Assembly (NCBI RefSeq): GCF_021404405.1
Contig: NZ_JABFTV010000002.1
Coordinates: 186,001-250,000, forward strand
DNA: 64,000 bases
Direction: 5' to 3'
Origin: Billgrantia aerodenitrificans
GTDB taxonomy: Bacteria > Pseudomonadota > Gammaproteobacteria > Pseudomonadales > Halomonadaceae
Shown here one piece after another: positions 48,343-57,090 of this stretch. The position numbers and the translations under genes were made by a program. The stretch's first letter is position 1; each line of letters starts with the position of its first letter. A model generated the notes under the pieces. That model had not been told where the DNA came from and ran no database searches. It saw only the letters and a list, made by a program, of their open reading frames with translations.

Positions 48343-49038
48343 ATGCACGCTGTCGATGTCATGACCCCAAGGGTCATCACCGTGTCACCCGAGACCGACG
48401 TTCGGGAAATCGCACGCCTGTTGCTCGAGCACAACATCAGCGCTCTGCCCGTGGTGGAAGACGATGGCAAGGTTCTCGGCATCGTCAGTGAGGGCGATCT
48501 GATGCGTCGCGTCGAGAACGGTACCGAACGACGCAAGTCCTGGTGGCTGAAATCCATCTTCGCCGGCGCCAACAATGCCAGCGAATACATCAAGTCTCAC
48601 GCCCGCAAGGCGCATGAGATCATGACGCCCAACCCCATCACCATCGATGAAGACGAGCCGCTGCACCGCGTGGCCAAGCTGCTGGAGAAGCACCATATCA
48701 AGCGGGTACCGGTGGTACGTGACGGCAAGCTGGTGGGTATCGTCAGCCGTGCCAACCTGCTGCGTGGTTTCTCGATGACTGCACCCGATGCCGTGACGCC
48801 GGCCACCACCGACGACCGCGAGATCCGCGATGCCATTCTCGGGGAAATCGAAGAAAATACCGGGGTCTGGGTCGATCGTATCAACGTGATCGTAACCGAG
48901 GGCGCGGTGCAGGTCTGGGGCTTGGTCGAGAGCCAGGAGGAGAAGATGGCGGTACAGGTCGCCGTCGAGAATACCCCCGGCGTGAAGTCCGTGGAGAACA
49001 ACCTCGGCATGCTGCCCCGCGGTATCGGTCACTTCTGA
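48343..49038 (+). CDS. CBS domain pair plus BON domain protein
   Basis: The 231-aa protein has two CBS domains (about 5-60: VMTPRVITVSPETDVREIARLL; about 90-145: IMTPNPITIDEDEPLHRVAKLL) and a C-terminal BON domain (about 160-225: VQVWGLVESQEEKMAVQVAVENTPGV, read in pieces). CBS pairs bind adenine nucleotides, and BON domains bind phospholipid or other surfaces. The combination is a stress or osmotic sensor type found near channels. AGGAGG lies 9 nt before the start. It is monocistronic. Confidence 0.93.
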   Translation: MHAVDVMTPRVITVSPETDVREIARLLLEHNISALPVVEDDGKVLGIVSEGDLMRRVENGTERRKSWWLKSIFAGANNASEYIKSHARKAHEIMTPNPITIDEDEPLHRVAKLLEKHHIKRVPVVRDGKLVGIVSRANLLRGFSMTAPDAVTPATTDDREIRDAILGEIEENTGVWVDRINVIVTEGAVQVWGLVESQEEKMAVQVAVENTPGVKSVENNLGMLPRGIGHF

Positions 49039-49075
49039 GCGTGGCAGGCCGTTGGCGGACAAAGCCTGACGCCAG

Positions 49076-49099
49076 CGGGGCGGCCCTGAGACCGCCCCG
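49076..49099. terminator. GC-rich hairpin between convergent CBS-BON and aminotransferase genes
   Basis: The 8-bp stem CGGGGCGG (49076-49083) pairs with CCGCCCCG (49092-49099) around an 8-nt loop. It lies between convergent genes and could end both transcripts, but neither side has a T-run, so the call is weak. Confidence 0.45.
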
Positions 49100-49125
49100 T
49101 GTGTGGGGATGACGAGCCGGCCGGC

Positions 49126-50250
49126 TCAGCCGACCTGCTTCAGCGCCGCTTCCAGATTGGCCAGGCTGCGCTCGGTCTCGTGCAGCTTGTCGAGACCGAA
49201 CAAGCCGATGCGGAACGCCTGATAGGTCTCGCCCTCGTCACACATCAGCGGTACGCCGCCGGCTATCTGCACCCCGGCGGCGGCGAACTTGGCCACGATG
49301 CCGGGGTCGTCACTGTAGTAGACCACCACGCCAGGCGCCTCGAAGCCCGGGGCCGCCACGCTGCGGTAGCCGTAGCGTGACATCAGCTCGCGCACGCCGC
49401 GCCCCAGCGCCCACTGCTCCTCGCGCACCTTGTCGAAACCGTACTCGGCGGTCTCGTGCATGATGTCACGCAGGCGAGCCAGGCCATCGGTGGGCAGGGT
49501 GGCGTAGTAGGCGTGGCCGCCGTTCTCATAGGTCTCCATGATCCACAGCCACTTGCGCAGGTCGCAGGCAAAACTGGTGCTCACGGTCTCCTCGATACGC
49601 TCACGCGCCTGCTCGGAGAGCATCACCATGCCGCAGCAGGGAAGCCCACTCCAGCCTTTCTGGGGGGCACTGACGAGCACGTCGACGCCGATCTCCTGCA
49701 TGTCCACCCACAGCGTGCCGGAAGCGATGCAGTCGAGCACGAACAGGCCGCCGACCTCATGTACCGCTGCCGCCACCCGACGCAGGTAGTCGTCTGGCAG
49801 CAGCAATCCGGCTGAGGTCTCCACATGGGGCGCGAATACCACGCCCGGGCGCTCTTCGCGGATGGTGCGCTCGACCTCCTCGATGGGTGCCGGAGCGAAG
49901 GGCGAGCGGTCGTCCTGCGCGTCGGCCCGACGTGCTTTGAGCACCGTGGTCGAGGTGGCAATGGCGCCCATTTCCAGAATCTGCGACCAGCGATAGCTGA
50001 ACTGGCCGTTGCGCACGATCAAGCAATGCTGGTTGGTGGCGAACTGGCGAGCCACCGCCTCCATGCCGAAGGTGCCGCTACCGGGCACGATCGCCACGCT
50101 ATGGGCCCGGTAGACCCTCTTGAGCGTCGCCGAGACGTCGCGCATCACCCCCTGGAAGCGTTGTGACATGTGATTGAGTGAACGATCGGTATAGACCACC
50201 GAATATTCGAGCAGGCCGTCGGGGTCGACATCGGGCAGCAGTCCGGGCAT
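49126..50250 (-). CDS. Class V PLP-dependent aminotransferase (alanine-glyoxylate/aminoethylphosphonate type)
   Basis: The 374-aa protein has the class V fold with the PLP lysine in VSAPQKGWSG (about residue 200), the cofactor Asp in LFVLDCIASGT, PGSGTFGMEA (phosphate-binding region) and VFAPHVETSAG. The overall pattern is nearest to alanine-glyoxylate, serine-glyoxylate and 2-aminoethylphosphonate transaminases. It uses an amino donor and a keto acid; the substrate is unknown. GGGAGA precedes the start by 7 nt. It appears monocistronic, 225 nt downstream of the methyltransferase gene on the same strand. Confidence 0.88.
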   Translation of the reverse strand: MPGLLPDVDPDGLLEYSVVYTDRSLNHMSQRFQGVMRDVSATLKRVYRAHSVAIVPGSGTFGMEAVARQFATNQHCLIVRNGQFSYRWSQILEMGAIATSTTVLKARRADAQDDRSPFAPAPIEEVERTIREERPGVVFAPHVETSAGLLLPDDYLRRVAAAVHEVGGLFVLDCIASGTLWVDMQEIGVDVLVSAPQKGWSGLPCCGMVMLSEQARERIEETVSTSFACDLRKWLWIMETYENGGHAYYATLPTDGLARLRDIMHETAEYGFDKVREEQWALGRGVRELMSRYGYRSVAAPGFEAPGVVVYYSDDPGIVAKFAAAGVQIAGGVPLMCDEGETYQAFRIGLFGLDKLHETERSLANLEAALKQVG

Positions 50251-50436
50251 GGGGGTCTCCCTTCTTTCAAGCGAGTGGCGAAAGCGTCATTGAGCCGGAA
50301 AGGATATGTGGTTTCCGGGTGGCGGGCCAGCGCAAGGCCTAAGTAACCTTGGAGTCGACGGTGCCGGAAGCGGAAAGCAACGCTGTCAACCGGGGCCGGT
50401 CAAGCGAATGGGGCTGGTCGAGAATGGCTCCGATCT

Positions 50437-50460
50437 ACCGCAGGCCAGTGGGCCTGCGGT
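50437..50460. other. 10-bp perfect hairpin downstream of the methyltransferase gene
   Basis: ACCGCAGGCC (50437-50446), loop AGTG, GGCCTGCGGT (50451-50460), within the gap between the minus-strand methyltransferase gene and the aminotransferase gene. No T-run follows in either direction. It could still end or protect the methyltransferase transcript. Confidence 0.5.
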
Positions 50461-50475
50461 CGACGTAAGGGAGCA

Positions 50476-51078
50476 TCACTTATGGCAGAAATAGACCTTG
50501 GCGGGTGGGATGTTGATCGGCTCGAAGGCGCTCTCCACGCGCGAGAAGATCTGGCGCAGGTCGGAAGAGACCTTGGGTGAGAACTGATAGATCAGCATGG
50601 ATCCCCCTGTGGCCAGGGCTTTCTGGCTCTGCTGGAGGATACGCTCGCGGCAGTCGGCTGGCATGGTGCTGAAAGGCAGACCGGCGACCACATAGTCGGC
50701 TGCCGGCAGGCCCAGGCGCTCGAGTTCCTCCTCGATGTTTTCCGCCGAGCCGGCAATCACCTTGAGACGAGGGTCGGTCATGGAACGGTTCAGGAAGTCG
50801 ACGAAATCGTCGTTGGTCTCGATGACCACCAGCGTTGCGTCGGGATGCAAGCGACCCAGGATCTCGTGGGTGATGGTGCCCACGCCGGGCCCGTATTCGA
50901 CGATCACACGTGCTCGTTCCCAGTCCACGGGCTCCAGCAGCCGGCGAATGAGGAATGACGAGCTGGGGATGATGGAGCCCAGCATGCGGGGATGCTTGAA
51001 GAAATTGCGTGCAAAGAGTGTCAGTTGGGCTCGTCGTTCAGGGCCTGCCACGACCGGGGGTCGCTCTTGAACCGCCAT
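50476..51078 (-). CDS. Class I SAM-dependent methyltransferase (PmtA/KsgA-like)
   Basis: The 200-aa protein has a Rossmann methyltransferase core: motif I VEYGPGVGTITHEIL, an acidic loop VIETND, motif IV AGLPFSTMP and ARNFFKHPRMLGSIIPSS upstream. The NLPF-like AGLPFSTMP and the overall size match phospholipid N-methyltransferases such as PmtA, which are related to KsgA. The target could be phosphatidylethanolamine. ATG 51078 was chosen for AAGGAGG 7 nt upstream; ATG 51084 sits too close to that site. Confidence 0.82.
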   Translation of the reverse strand: MAVQERPPVVAGPERRAQLTLFARNFFKHPRMLGSIIPSSSFLIRRLLEPVDWERARVIVEYGPGVGTITHEILGRLHPDATLVVIETNDDFVDFLNRSMTDPRLKVIAGSAENIEEELERLGLPAADYVVAGLPFSTMPADCRERILQQSQKALATGGSMLIYQFSPKVSSDLRQIFSRVESAFEPINIPPAKVYFCHK

Positions 51079-51334
51079 GGGCATTCCTCCTTCAGTTGTA
51101 GCTGAACATGCCTCCACTCTAGGCCAGCCTAGGTCTGCATGAAAGGGTGGGCTTGCCTGGTGGGTTCAACCGAGTACCTGAATGGGAGGGGCATTTGCCT
51201 GTTGCGTTGAATTACGGCTAAAGAAGGATGTGGAATATACTTGACGATGTTCTTGGCGATGTTTAGCTTGAATGTTGAAACTTTCAGTGAACGTCTTGCA
51301 TTATTCTTGACGTCTGCACCCCTCTGAAATCGCC
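51079..51334 (+). promoter_or_regulatory. Gap before the polyamine-type ABC operon (probable promoter region)
   Basis: This 256-nt gap between divergent genes contains TTGACG at 51241-51246 with TAGCTT 17 nt further on, and TTGAAA at 51275-51280. Either could be a -35 element for the ABC operon; the -10 matches are poor. No other structure was seen. Confidence 0.3.
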
Positions 51335-52483
51335 ATGGGTGAAACGATGCCTCACGACAAGACCAACGAATCGCACCCTCATCCGCCGCCCTTGATTACG
51401 TTTACAGGCGTTCAGAAGACTTACGACGGCGAGCATCTGGTGGTCAAGGATCTCAACCTGACGATTCGCCAAGGGGAGTTCGTCACGCTGCTGGGGCCCT
51501 CCGGCTCTGGCAAGACCACCTGCCTGATGATGCTGGCCGGTTTCGAAGTGCCGACCAGTGGCGACATCTTCCTGCGCGAGCAGCGGCTCAACAGCGTGCC
51601 GCCCCACAAGCGCAACTTCGGCATGGTGTTTCAGAACTATGCCCTGTTTCCCCACATGACGGTAGAGGAGAACATCCGCTACCCGCTCAAGACGCGTCGC
51701 ATGCCGGCCGCCGAGGCCGACCGCAAGGTGGCTCACATTCTCGACATGATCCAGCTGCGCGACTTTGCCAAGCGCCGACCCACCCAGCTCTCCGGCGGCC
51801 AGCAGCAGCGCGTGGCGCTGGCCCGCTCGCTGGTCTTCGAGCCGCAGTTGGTGTTGATGGACGAGCCGCTGGGCGCGCTGGACAAGCAGCTACGCGAGCA
51901 GATGCAACTGGAGATCAAGCATCTCCATGAGCGGCTCGGGCTCACCGTGGTCTTCGTCACCCACGACCAGAGCGAAGCGCTGACCATGTCGGACCGGGTG
52001 GCGGTGTTCAACGATGGCGTGATTCAGCAGATCGACACCCCGACCAACCTCTATGAGCATCCCGCCAATGCCTTCGTCGCCCAGTTCATCGGCGAGAACA
52101 ACACCCTGGCAGGGCGCATTCAGTCGGTGGAGGGGCGTCATTGCCGGGTCAGTTTCGGCGACGGTTTCAGCACGGGTGCGCTGATCGGCAGCGGACTCGC
52201 GGTGGGGGATGCCACGCGGCTGTCGATTCGCCCCGAGCGGGTCAAGCTCAACGGCTCCGCCCAGGGCCTGCCCAATCGGCTCCAGGCGCGCATCCGCGAG
52301 TTCATCTACCTGGGCGACCACTTGAGAGTCCGCTGCGAACTGGCCGACAACGACGAGTTCATGGCGCGGGTGCCGGTGGACGATTTCGAAAGCAGTATGC
52401 AGCCGGGAGATGTGATCGAACTCGGCTGGCGAGACGAGGACGTGCGCGCACTCGACGCCTCCTGCTCCGCAACAACGCAGTAA
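51335..52483 (+). CDS. potA: ABC transporter ATP-binding protein, spermidine/putrescine (PotA) type
   Basis: The 382-aa ATPase has Walker A GPSGSGKTT (54-62), Q-loop MVFQNYALFPHMTV, signature LSGGQQQRVALARSL, Walker B LVLMDEPLGALD and switch His in VFVTHDQSEAL. A C-terminal TOBE domain follows (about 285-360). It powers import with the permeases and binding protein encoded downstream. ATG 51335 or 51347 could start translation; the former gives a slightly longer, unconserved N-terminus. Spacing to the binding-protein gene is 36 nt. Polyamine as substrate is by homology class only. Confidence 0.92.
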   Translation: MGETMPHDKTNESHPHPPPLITFTGVQKTYDGEHLVVKDLNLTIRQGEFVTLLGPSGSGKTTCLMMLAGFEVPTSGDIFLREQRLNSVPPHKRNFGMVFQNYALFPHMTVEENIRYPLKTRRMPAAEADRKVAHILDMIQLRDFAKRRPTQLSGGQQQRVALARSLVFEPQLVLMDEPLGALDKQLREQMQLEIKHLHERLGLTVVFVTHDQSEALTMSDRVAVFNDGVIQQIDTPTNLYEHPANAFVAQFIGENNTLAGRIQSVEGRHCRVSFGDGFSTGALIGSGLAVGDATRLSIRPERVKLNGSAQGLPNRLQARIREFIYLGDHLRVRCELADNDEFMARVPVDDFESSMQPGDVIELGWRDEDVRALDASCSATTQ

Positions 52484-52519
52484 ATTCAATAACAAAGGCC
52501 TTTGGCCGGGAGAAAGACA

Positions 52520-53581
52520 ATGACTCAGCAGCGCTTCCCACTATCCCGCATCAGCCGTGGCATCGCCCTCGGCGGCCTGGTCAGCCTCGGTCTGGCGGTT
52601 TCCGCCAGCGCTCAGGCACTGACCGTGATCTCCTTCGGTGGCGCCTCCGGCGATGCCATGCAGAACGCCTACTACGGCCCCTTTACCGAGGAGACGGGCA
52701 TCCGACTCACACCGGGTGACTACAACGGCGAGCTGTCGCGGATCCGCGCCATGGTGGAAACCGGCAACGTCAGCTGGGATCTGGTGGAAATGGAATCTCC
52801 CGAGCTGGTACGCGGCTGCTTCGAGGGTCTGTTCGAACCCATCGACTGGCAGCGCCTGGGGCTGGGCAGCGTGCTGATCGACGCAGCCTTCGACGAGTGT
52901 GGCGTGGGCACCTTCGTCTGGTCGACGGTGCTGGCCTACAACGCCGATGCGCTGGACAGTGCACCGACCTCCTGGGCCGATTTCTGGGACGTCGAGCAGT
53001 TCCCCGGCACACGCGGGCTGCGCCGTGGCGCCAAGTACACCCTGGAGTTCGCGCTCATGGCAGATGGCGTGGCCGCCGATGAGGTCTATGAGGTGCTGCG
53101 CACCGACGAGGGGGTCGATCGCGCCTTTGCCAAGCTCGACGAGATCAAGAGCCACATTCAGTGGTGGGAGGCCGGTGCCCAGCCGCCCCAGTGGCTGGTA
53201 TCCGGCGACGTGGCGATGACCTCTGCATACAACGGTCGCATTGCCGCTGCCCAGGAAGAGGGCAGCAACCTCGAGATCGTCTGGAACGAGAGCATCTACG
53301 ACCTCGACTACTGGGCCATCGTCGCCGGCAGTGAACACGTCGACGAGGCCTATGCCTTCATCGAGTTCGCCAGCCAGCCCGAGAACCAGGCAGCTTACTC
53401 CAGCGAGATTCCCTACGGCCCGGTGCACCCGGAAGCCATCGCCCAACTGGATGAGACCCAGGCGCGACGCATGCCCACCTACGAGGAGAACATGATAGGG
53501 GCGTTGGCCATCGATACCGGCTTCTGGGTCGATCATGGTGAAGAGCTGGAGCAACGCTTCAGCGCCTGGGCGGCCCGCTGA
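52520..53581 (+). CDS. ABC transporter periplasmic substrate-binding protein (PotD/PotF type)
   Basis: The 353-aa exported protein has a signal peptide (1-32, ending SASAQA) and a family 1 extracellular fold typical of polyamine, opine or similar uptake: ALTVISFGGASGDAMQNAYYGPFTEETGI, WDLVEMESPELVRGC and MTSAYNGRI. ATG 52520 follows GGGAGA. A 9-bp hairpin at 53592-53612, just after the stop, resembles the one after the other binding-protein gene and may stabilise this mRNA segment. The acidic surface and Asp/Glu richness suit a halophile. Exact ligand unknown. Confidence 0.92.
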   Translation: MTQQRFPLSRISRGIALGGLVSLGLAVSASAQALTVISFGGASGDAMQNAYYGPFTEETGIRLTPGDYNGELSRIRAMVETGNVSWDLVEMESPELVRGCFEGLFEPIDWQRLGLGSVLIDAAFDECGVGTFVWSTVLAYNADALDSAPTSWADFWDVEQFPGTRGLRRGAKYTLEFALMADGVAADEVYEVLRTDEGVDRAFAKLDEIKSHIQWWEAGAQPPQWLVSGDVAMTSAYNGRIAAAQEEGSNLEIVWNESIYDLDYWAIVAGSEHVDEAYAFIEFASQPENQAAYSSEIPYGPVHPEAIAQLDETQARRMPTYEENMIGALAIDTGFWVDHGEELEQRFSAWAAR

Positions 53582-53591
53582 GCGACGCCGA

Positions 53592-53612
53592 GCGGCGGCC
53601 TTGGGCCGCCGC
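53592..53612 (+). other. Intra-operon hairpin after the PotD-like gene
   Basis: A perfect 9-bp stem, GCGGCGGCC (53592-53600) with GGCCGCCGC (53604-53612) and a 3-nt loop, lies 10 nt after the stop and before the permease genes. Without a T-run it is more likely a 3'-end stabiliser or partial terminator, which would lower permease expression relative to the binding protein. Confidence 0.6.
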
Positions 53613-53679
53613 CAGCCCTGCTTTCACTTCGGGCCCGCCCTAGGGCTGGGCCCGGCACGCTTGAACCATGGGGTAGGCG

Positions 53680-54945
53680 ATGTCTGCGAACCTGTCGGCA
53701 ACCATGTCGCCAGCCAAGCCTGGCGGTAATCTCAAGGCGCAGTTACGCCGTGCCGAACGGCTGCGCAAGCTCAAGGCCATTGGTCTGGTGGCGCCGCTGG
53801 CGCTGTTTCTGATCGTCGTCTTCGTGGTACCCATTGGCAACATGCTGTGGCGCAGCGTCGACAACACCGAACTCGATTCGGTGATGCCGCTCACGGCAGA
53901 GGGGCTGCGCCACTGGGACGGCAGCGGGCTGCCGGACGAGGCCACTCTGGCCGCCTTTGCCGCCGAGCTGCGTGATTCACGTCAGGGCGGTGGGCTGGGG
54001 CGCATCAGCCGGCGCCTCAACTACGAGGATTCCCGTTATCGCAGCCTGTTGATGAATACCCTGCGTGGCCTGCCGACGGTGGATGCGGTCGGCCCCGATA
54101 CCGATTGGGTCGCGACCCTGACCGAGATCGATCCCGCCTGGGGCGAGACCGAGACCTGGCTCGGCATTCAGCGTACCGCGCCCACCACCACCGACCGCTA
54201 CCTGCTGGCCTCGCTCGATCTGCAGCGTGGCACCGACGGTGAGATAGCGCGCGTCGCCGAGCGCGACCGCCTCTACCTGAGCGTGTTCCAGCGCACGCTG
54301 GTGATCGCCGGTGGCGTCACCCTGATCTGTCTGGCACTGGGCTTCCCGCTGGCCTATCTGCTGGCCACGTTGCCGGCCAAGACCAGCAACATGCTGATGA
54401 TTCTGGTACTGCTGCCGTTCTGGACCTCGCTGCTGGTGCGTACCGCGGCGTGGATCATCCTGTTGCAGTCCAACGGCCTGGTGAACCAGAGCCTTATCTT
54501 CAGCGGGCTGATCGACTCGCCGCTGCAGCTGGTGTTCAACCGCATCGGGGTGTTCTTCGCCATGGTGCACATTCTGCTGCCGTTCATGGTGCTGCCGCTG
54601 TACAGCGTGATGAAGGGCATCTCACCGAGCTATCAGCGCGCCGCGGTGTCGCTGGGGGCACACCCCTTCGCCGCCTTCTGGCAGGTCTACGTGCCGCAGA
54701 CCATCTCCGGCGTGGCAGCCGGCACCATCCTGGTCTTCATCATGGCGCTGGGTTACTACATCACCCCGGCGCTGGTGGGCGGGCCGGCCGATCAGATGGT
54801 GAGCTACTACGTGGCCTACTACACCAACACCACCAACAACTGGGGCATGGCGGCGGCGCTGGGCAGCCTGCTGCTGGTGGTCACTCTACTGCTCTACCTG
54901 GTTTACCACCGCCTGGTGAACCGCAAGCAGCTGATCAGGAGCTGA
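53680..54945 (+). CDS. ABC transporter permease (PotB type) with long periplasmic loop
   Basis: The 421-aa membrane protein has a first membrane helix (about 33-57), then an unusually long soluble stretch (about 58-200) before the remaining five helices of the MetI/BPD_transp_1 fold (about 205-415). The EAA loop is GISPSYQRAAVSLGAHPFAAFWQVYVP. Classical PotB is about 275-285 residues, so the extra length is in the periplasmic loop. It pairs with the PotC-type permease that starts 3 nt after its stop. Confidence 0.9.
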   Translation: MSANLSATMSPAKPGGNLKAQLRRAERLRKLKAIGLVAPLALFLIVVFVVPIGNMLWRSVDNTELDSVMPLTAEGLRHWDGSGLPDEATLAAFAAELRDSRQGGGLGRISRRLNYEDSRYRSLLMNTLRGLPTVDAVGPDTDWVATLTEIDPAWGETETWLGIQRTAPTTTDRYLLASLDLQRGTDGEIARVAERDRLYLSVFQRTLVIAGGVTLICLALGFPLAYLLATLPAKTSNMLMILVLLPFWTSLLVRTAAWIILLQSNGLVNQSLIFSGLIDSPLQLVFNRIGVFFAMVHILLPFMVLPLYSVMKGISPSYQRAAVSLGAHPFAAFWQVYVPQTISGVAAGTILVFIMALGYYITPALVGGPADQMVSYYVAYYTNTTNNWGMAAALGSLLLVVTLLLYLVYHRLVNRKQLIRS

Positions 54946-54948
54946 GCC

Positions 54949-55779
54949 ATGTCGCTACCTCCCTACGCCTCGCCGGTAGAGAAAGTGTGGTTCTGGGTCT
55001 TTCGCATCTTCTGCGGCCTGATACTGCTGTTCCTGATCGCGCCGGTACTGGTGATCGTGCCGCTGTCGTTCAGCAGCGGCTCATTCCTGACCTACCCGCT
55101 GCCGGGCTTCTCGCTGCGCTGGTACGAGGCGATCTTCACCTCCTCGGCGTGGATGGGGGCGCTCAAGAACAGCCTGATCGTGGCGCCGCTGGCCACGCTG
55201 CTGGCGATGATCTTCGGTACCCTGGCGGCGGTGGGCCTCAATCGCGCCGAGTTTCCCGGCAAGGGGCTGATCGTGGCGCTGCTGATCTCGCCCATGGTGG
55301 TGCCGCTGGTGATCGTCGCGGTGGGCATGTACTTCTTCTTCGCCCAGGTCGGCCTGCTCAACTCCTACACGGGGCTGGTGCTGGCCCATACGGTGCTCGG
55401 CGTGCCCTTCGTGGTGATCACCGTCAACGCCACTCTTCAGGGCTTCGACTTCAATCAGGTGCGCGCCGGGGCGAGCTTGGGTGCCAACCCCATGCGGGTG
55501 TTCTTCACCATCGTGCTGCCGCAGATCGTGCCCGGCGTGGTGTCGGGCGGCCTGTTCGCCTTTGCCACCTCGTTCGATGAAGTGGTGGTGGCGCTGTTCA
55601 TCGCCAGCCCCACCGAGCGCACCCTGCCGATCCAGATGTTCTCCGGCATTCGCGAGAACATCAGCCCGGCCATTGCCGCGATGGCCACCATTCTGATCCT
55701 GATCTCGACGCTGCTATTGGTTACCATGGAACTGTTACGACGGCGCAGCGAGAGGCTGAAGGGCGGGGCCGGGGTGTGA
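54949..55779 (+). CDS. ABC transporter permease (PotC type)
   Basis: The 276-aa membrane protein of the BPD_transp_1 family has six membrane segments and the EAA loop QVRAGASLGANPMRVFFTIVLP. AGGAG lies just before the start, inside the end of the previous gene. It completes the PotA-D-B-C-like set. No clear terminator follows. Confidence 0.92.
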   Translation: MSLPPYASPVEKVWFWVFRIFCGLILLFLIAPVLVIVPLSFSSGSFLTYPLPGFSLRWYEAIFTSSAWMGALKNSLIVAPLATLLAMIFGTLAAVGLNRAEFPGKGLIVALLISPMVVPLVIVAVGMYFFFAQVGLLNSYTGLVLAHTVLGVPFVVITVNATLQGFDFNQVRAGASLGANPMRVFFTIVLPQIVPGVVSGGLFAFATSFDEVVVALFIASPTERTLPIQMFSGIRENISPAIAAMATILILISTLLLVTMELLRRRSERLKGGAGV

Positions 55780-56007
55780 GGCCCTGTCCGGCCAACAGTT
55801 TTCGGCTTTTTGAGCACTCGGGCAAGCTTGACAACCCTTTGCGGGTAATACACGGAAACTGGCCTTATCGGGAGGCAGCGACTGGCACTATGCTCCCTGA
55901 GAATTGGCAAGTAGCGTCTTAGAGAGTCATCTGATGAAGATAGTTTTCAGCATGTTCCTCTCAGCATGACGTTAAAGAACAATGCCAAATTATTCAGGTG
56001 GAATTAC
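55780..56007 (+). promoter_or_regulatory. Gap between the polyamine-type and Tct-type operons
   Basis: No gene is seen in these 228 nt. TTGACA at 55828-55833 is followed by TAATAC at 55846-55851, but the 12-nt spacing is too short for a standard promoter. The composition drops to AT-richer DNA from about 55900. It probably holds the promoter for the tripartite transporter genes. Confidence 0.3.
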
Positions 56008-56988
56008 ATGAAAATCCCTGCAAAGCTTCTTCCCGTTTCTCTTGCCTCTTCCATGGTACTGGCCTCTTTCAGTGCTCTGGCGGACTATCCAGATGGCCCG
56101 ATTACCTTGGTGGCACCCTATGGGCCTGGTGGTTCTTCAGATCTTGCCGCACGCACTATGGCATCATCGATTCCGGACTACATCGGCGGAAATGTTCTGG
56201 TGGTGAACCGCACCGGTGCTGCGGGTGTGGTGGGGTCTAACTTCGTTCGTAATGCCGCCCCCGATGGCAAAACGCTGCTACTGGCCCGCTACGGATCTCA
56301 TGCTACAGGGCCAGCGCTGAACCCAGATGCGCCCTATGAGTGGGATGACTTTACCTACCTGGGCATGCTCTCTCTCGATGCTTTCGTTTGCATCGTTCCT
56401 GAAGACTCTCCCTACAGCAAACTTGAAGAGTGGAAAGAAGGGGTGATGGCCAACCCTGGCAAGTACAGTTACTCGACCTCGGGAGTTGGTACAGGCAACC
56501 ATCTGGTGGTATCGCTGCTGCTCGATAGCCAGGGTATCGATCCGGATACCGCCAACCATGTTCCCTATGAAGGCGATGGTGAAGTGGTTTCTTCCGTGGT
56601 TGGCGGCCATGTGGACTTCACCTGTGTCAACCTGTCCCCGGCCTTGGGCCAAATCAATTCAGGTACCGTCAAGCCGCTTGGTGTAACGACGCCGGAGCGG
56701 GTCGATGATCTTCCGAATGTGCCTTCTTTCACCGAGCTGGGCTATGACAGCATGGAGGCCGGCATTGGCTGGAGCGCCCTGGCCGGCCCTCCAGAAATGG
56801 ACGAGGACATTATCCAAGCCTGGGCCGAGGCCTTGGCGCAACTGCAGGAATCCGAAAGCTGGAATGCCTCTGTGGATCGCTTGGGAGCCATTCCCAGCAT
56901 CATGTCTCCTGAAGAGACCAAGGAGTTCGTGGGCAGTCAGGTTACTGTGATACAGGATATTGTCGAGCGCCTTCAACTCGCCGATTGA
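56008..56988 (+). CDS. tctC: Tripartite tricarboxylate transporter substrate-binding protein (TctC/BugD family)
   Basis: The 326-aa exported protein has a signal peptide (1-25, ending FSALA) and the Bug-family opening PDGPITLVAPYGPGGSSDLAAR, followed by GKYSYSTSGVGTGNH and the C-terminal half with PEETKEFV. Bug proteins bind carboxylates or amides. ATG 56008 follows AGGTGGA and puts the signal peptide at the N-terminus; the longer frame adds a non-signal prefix. It is the first gene of tctCBA. Confidence 0.92.
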   Translation: MKIPAKLLPVSLASSMVLASFSALADYPDGPITLVAPYGPGGSSDLAARTMASSIPDYIGGNVLVVNRTGAAGVVGSNFVRNAAPDGKTLLLARYGSHATGPALNPDAPYEWDDFTYLGMLSLDAFVCIVPEDSPYSKLEEWKEGVMANPGKYSYSTSGVGTGNHLVVSLLLDSQGIDPDTANHVPYEGDGEVVSSVVGGHVDFTCVNLSPALGQINSGTVKPLGVTTPERVDDLPNVPSFTELGYDSMEAGIGWSALAGPPEMDEDIIQAWAEALAQLQESESWNASVDRLGAIPSIMSPEETKEFVGSQVTVIQDIVERLQLAD

Positions 56989-57090
56989 GCTGCTGCATCA
57001 GTGTCGAGAGGGGCTGCCAGGCGGCCCCTGTGTCGCTCATTGTGCTCGGAAGCTCGGCTTTCCGTAAATTTATCGAGGGCGGGTATTTCC

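Noticed and set aside
55828..55851. TTGACA/TAATAC promoter before tctC
   Set aside because: The hexamers are good, but 12 nt apart is too short for a sigma-70 promoter.
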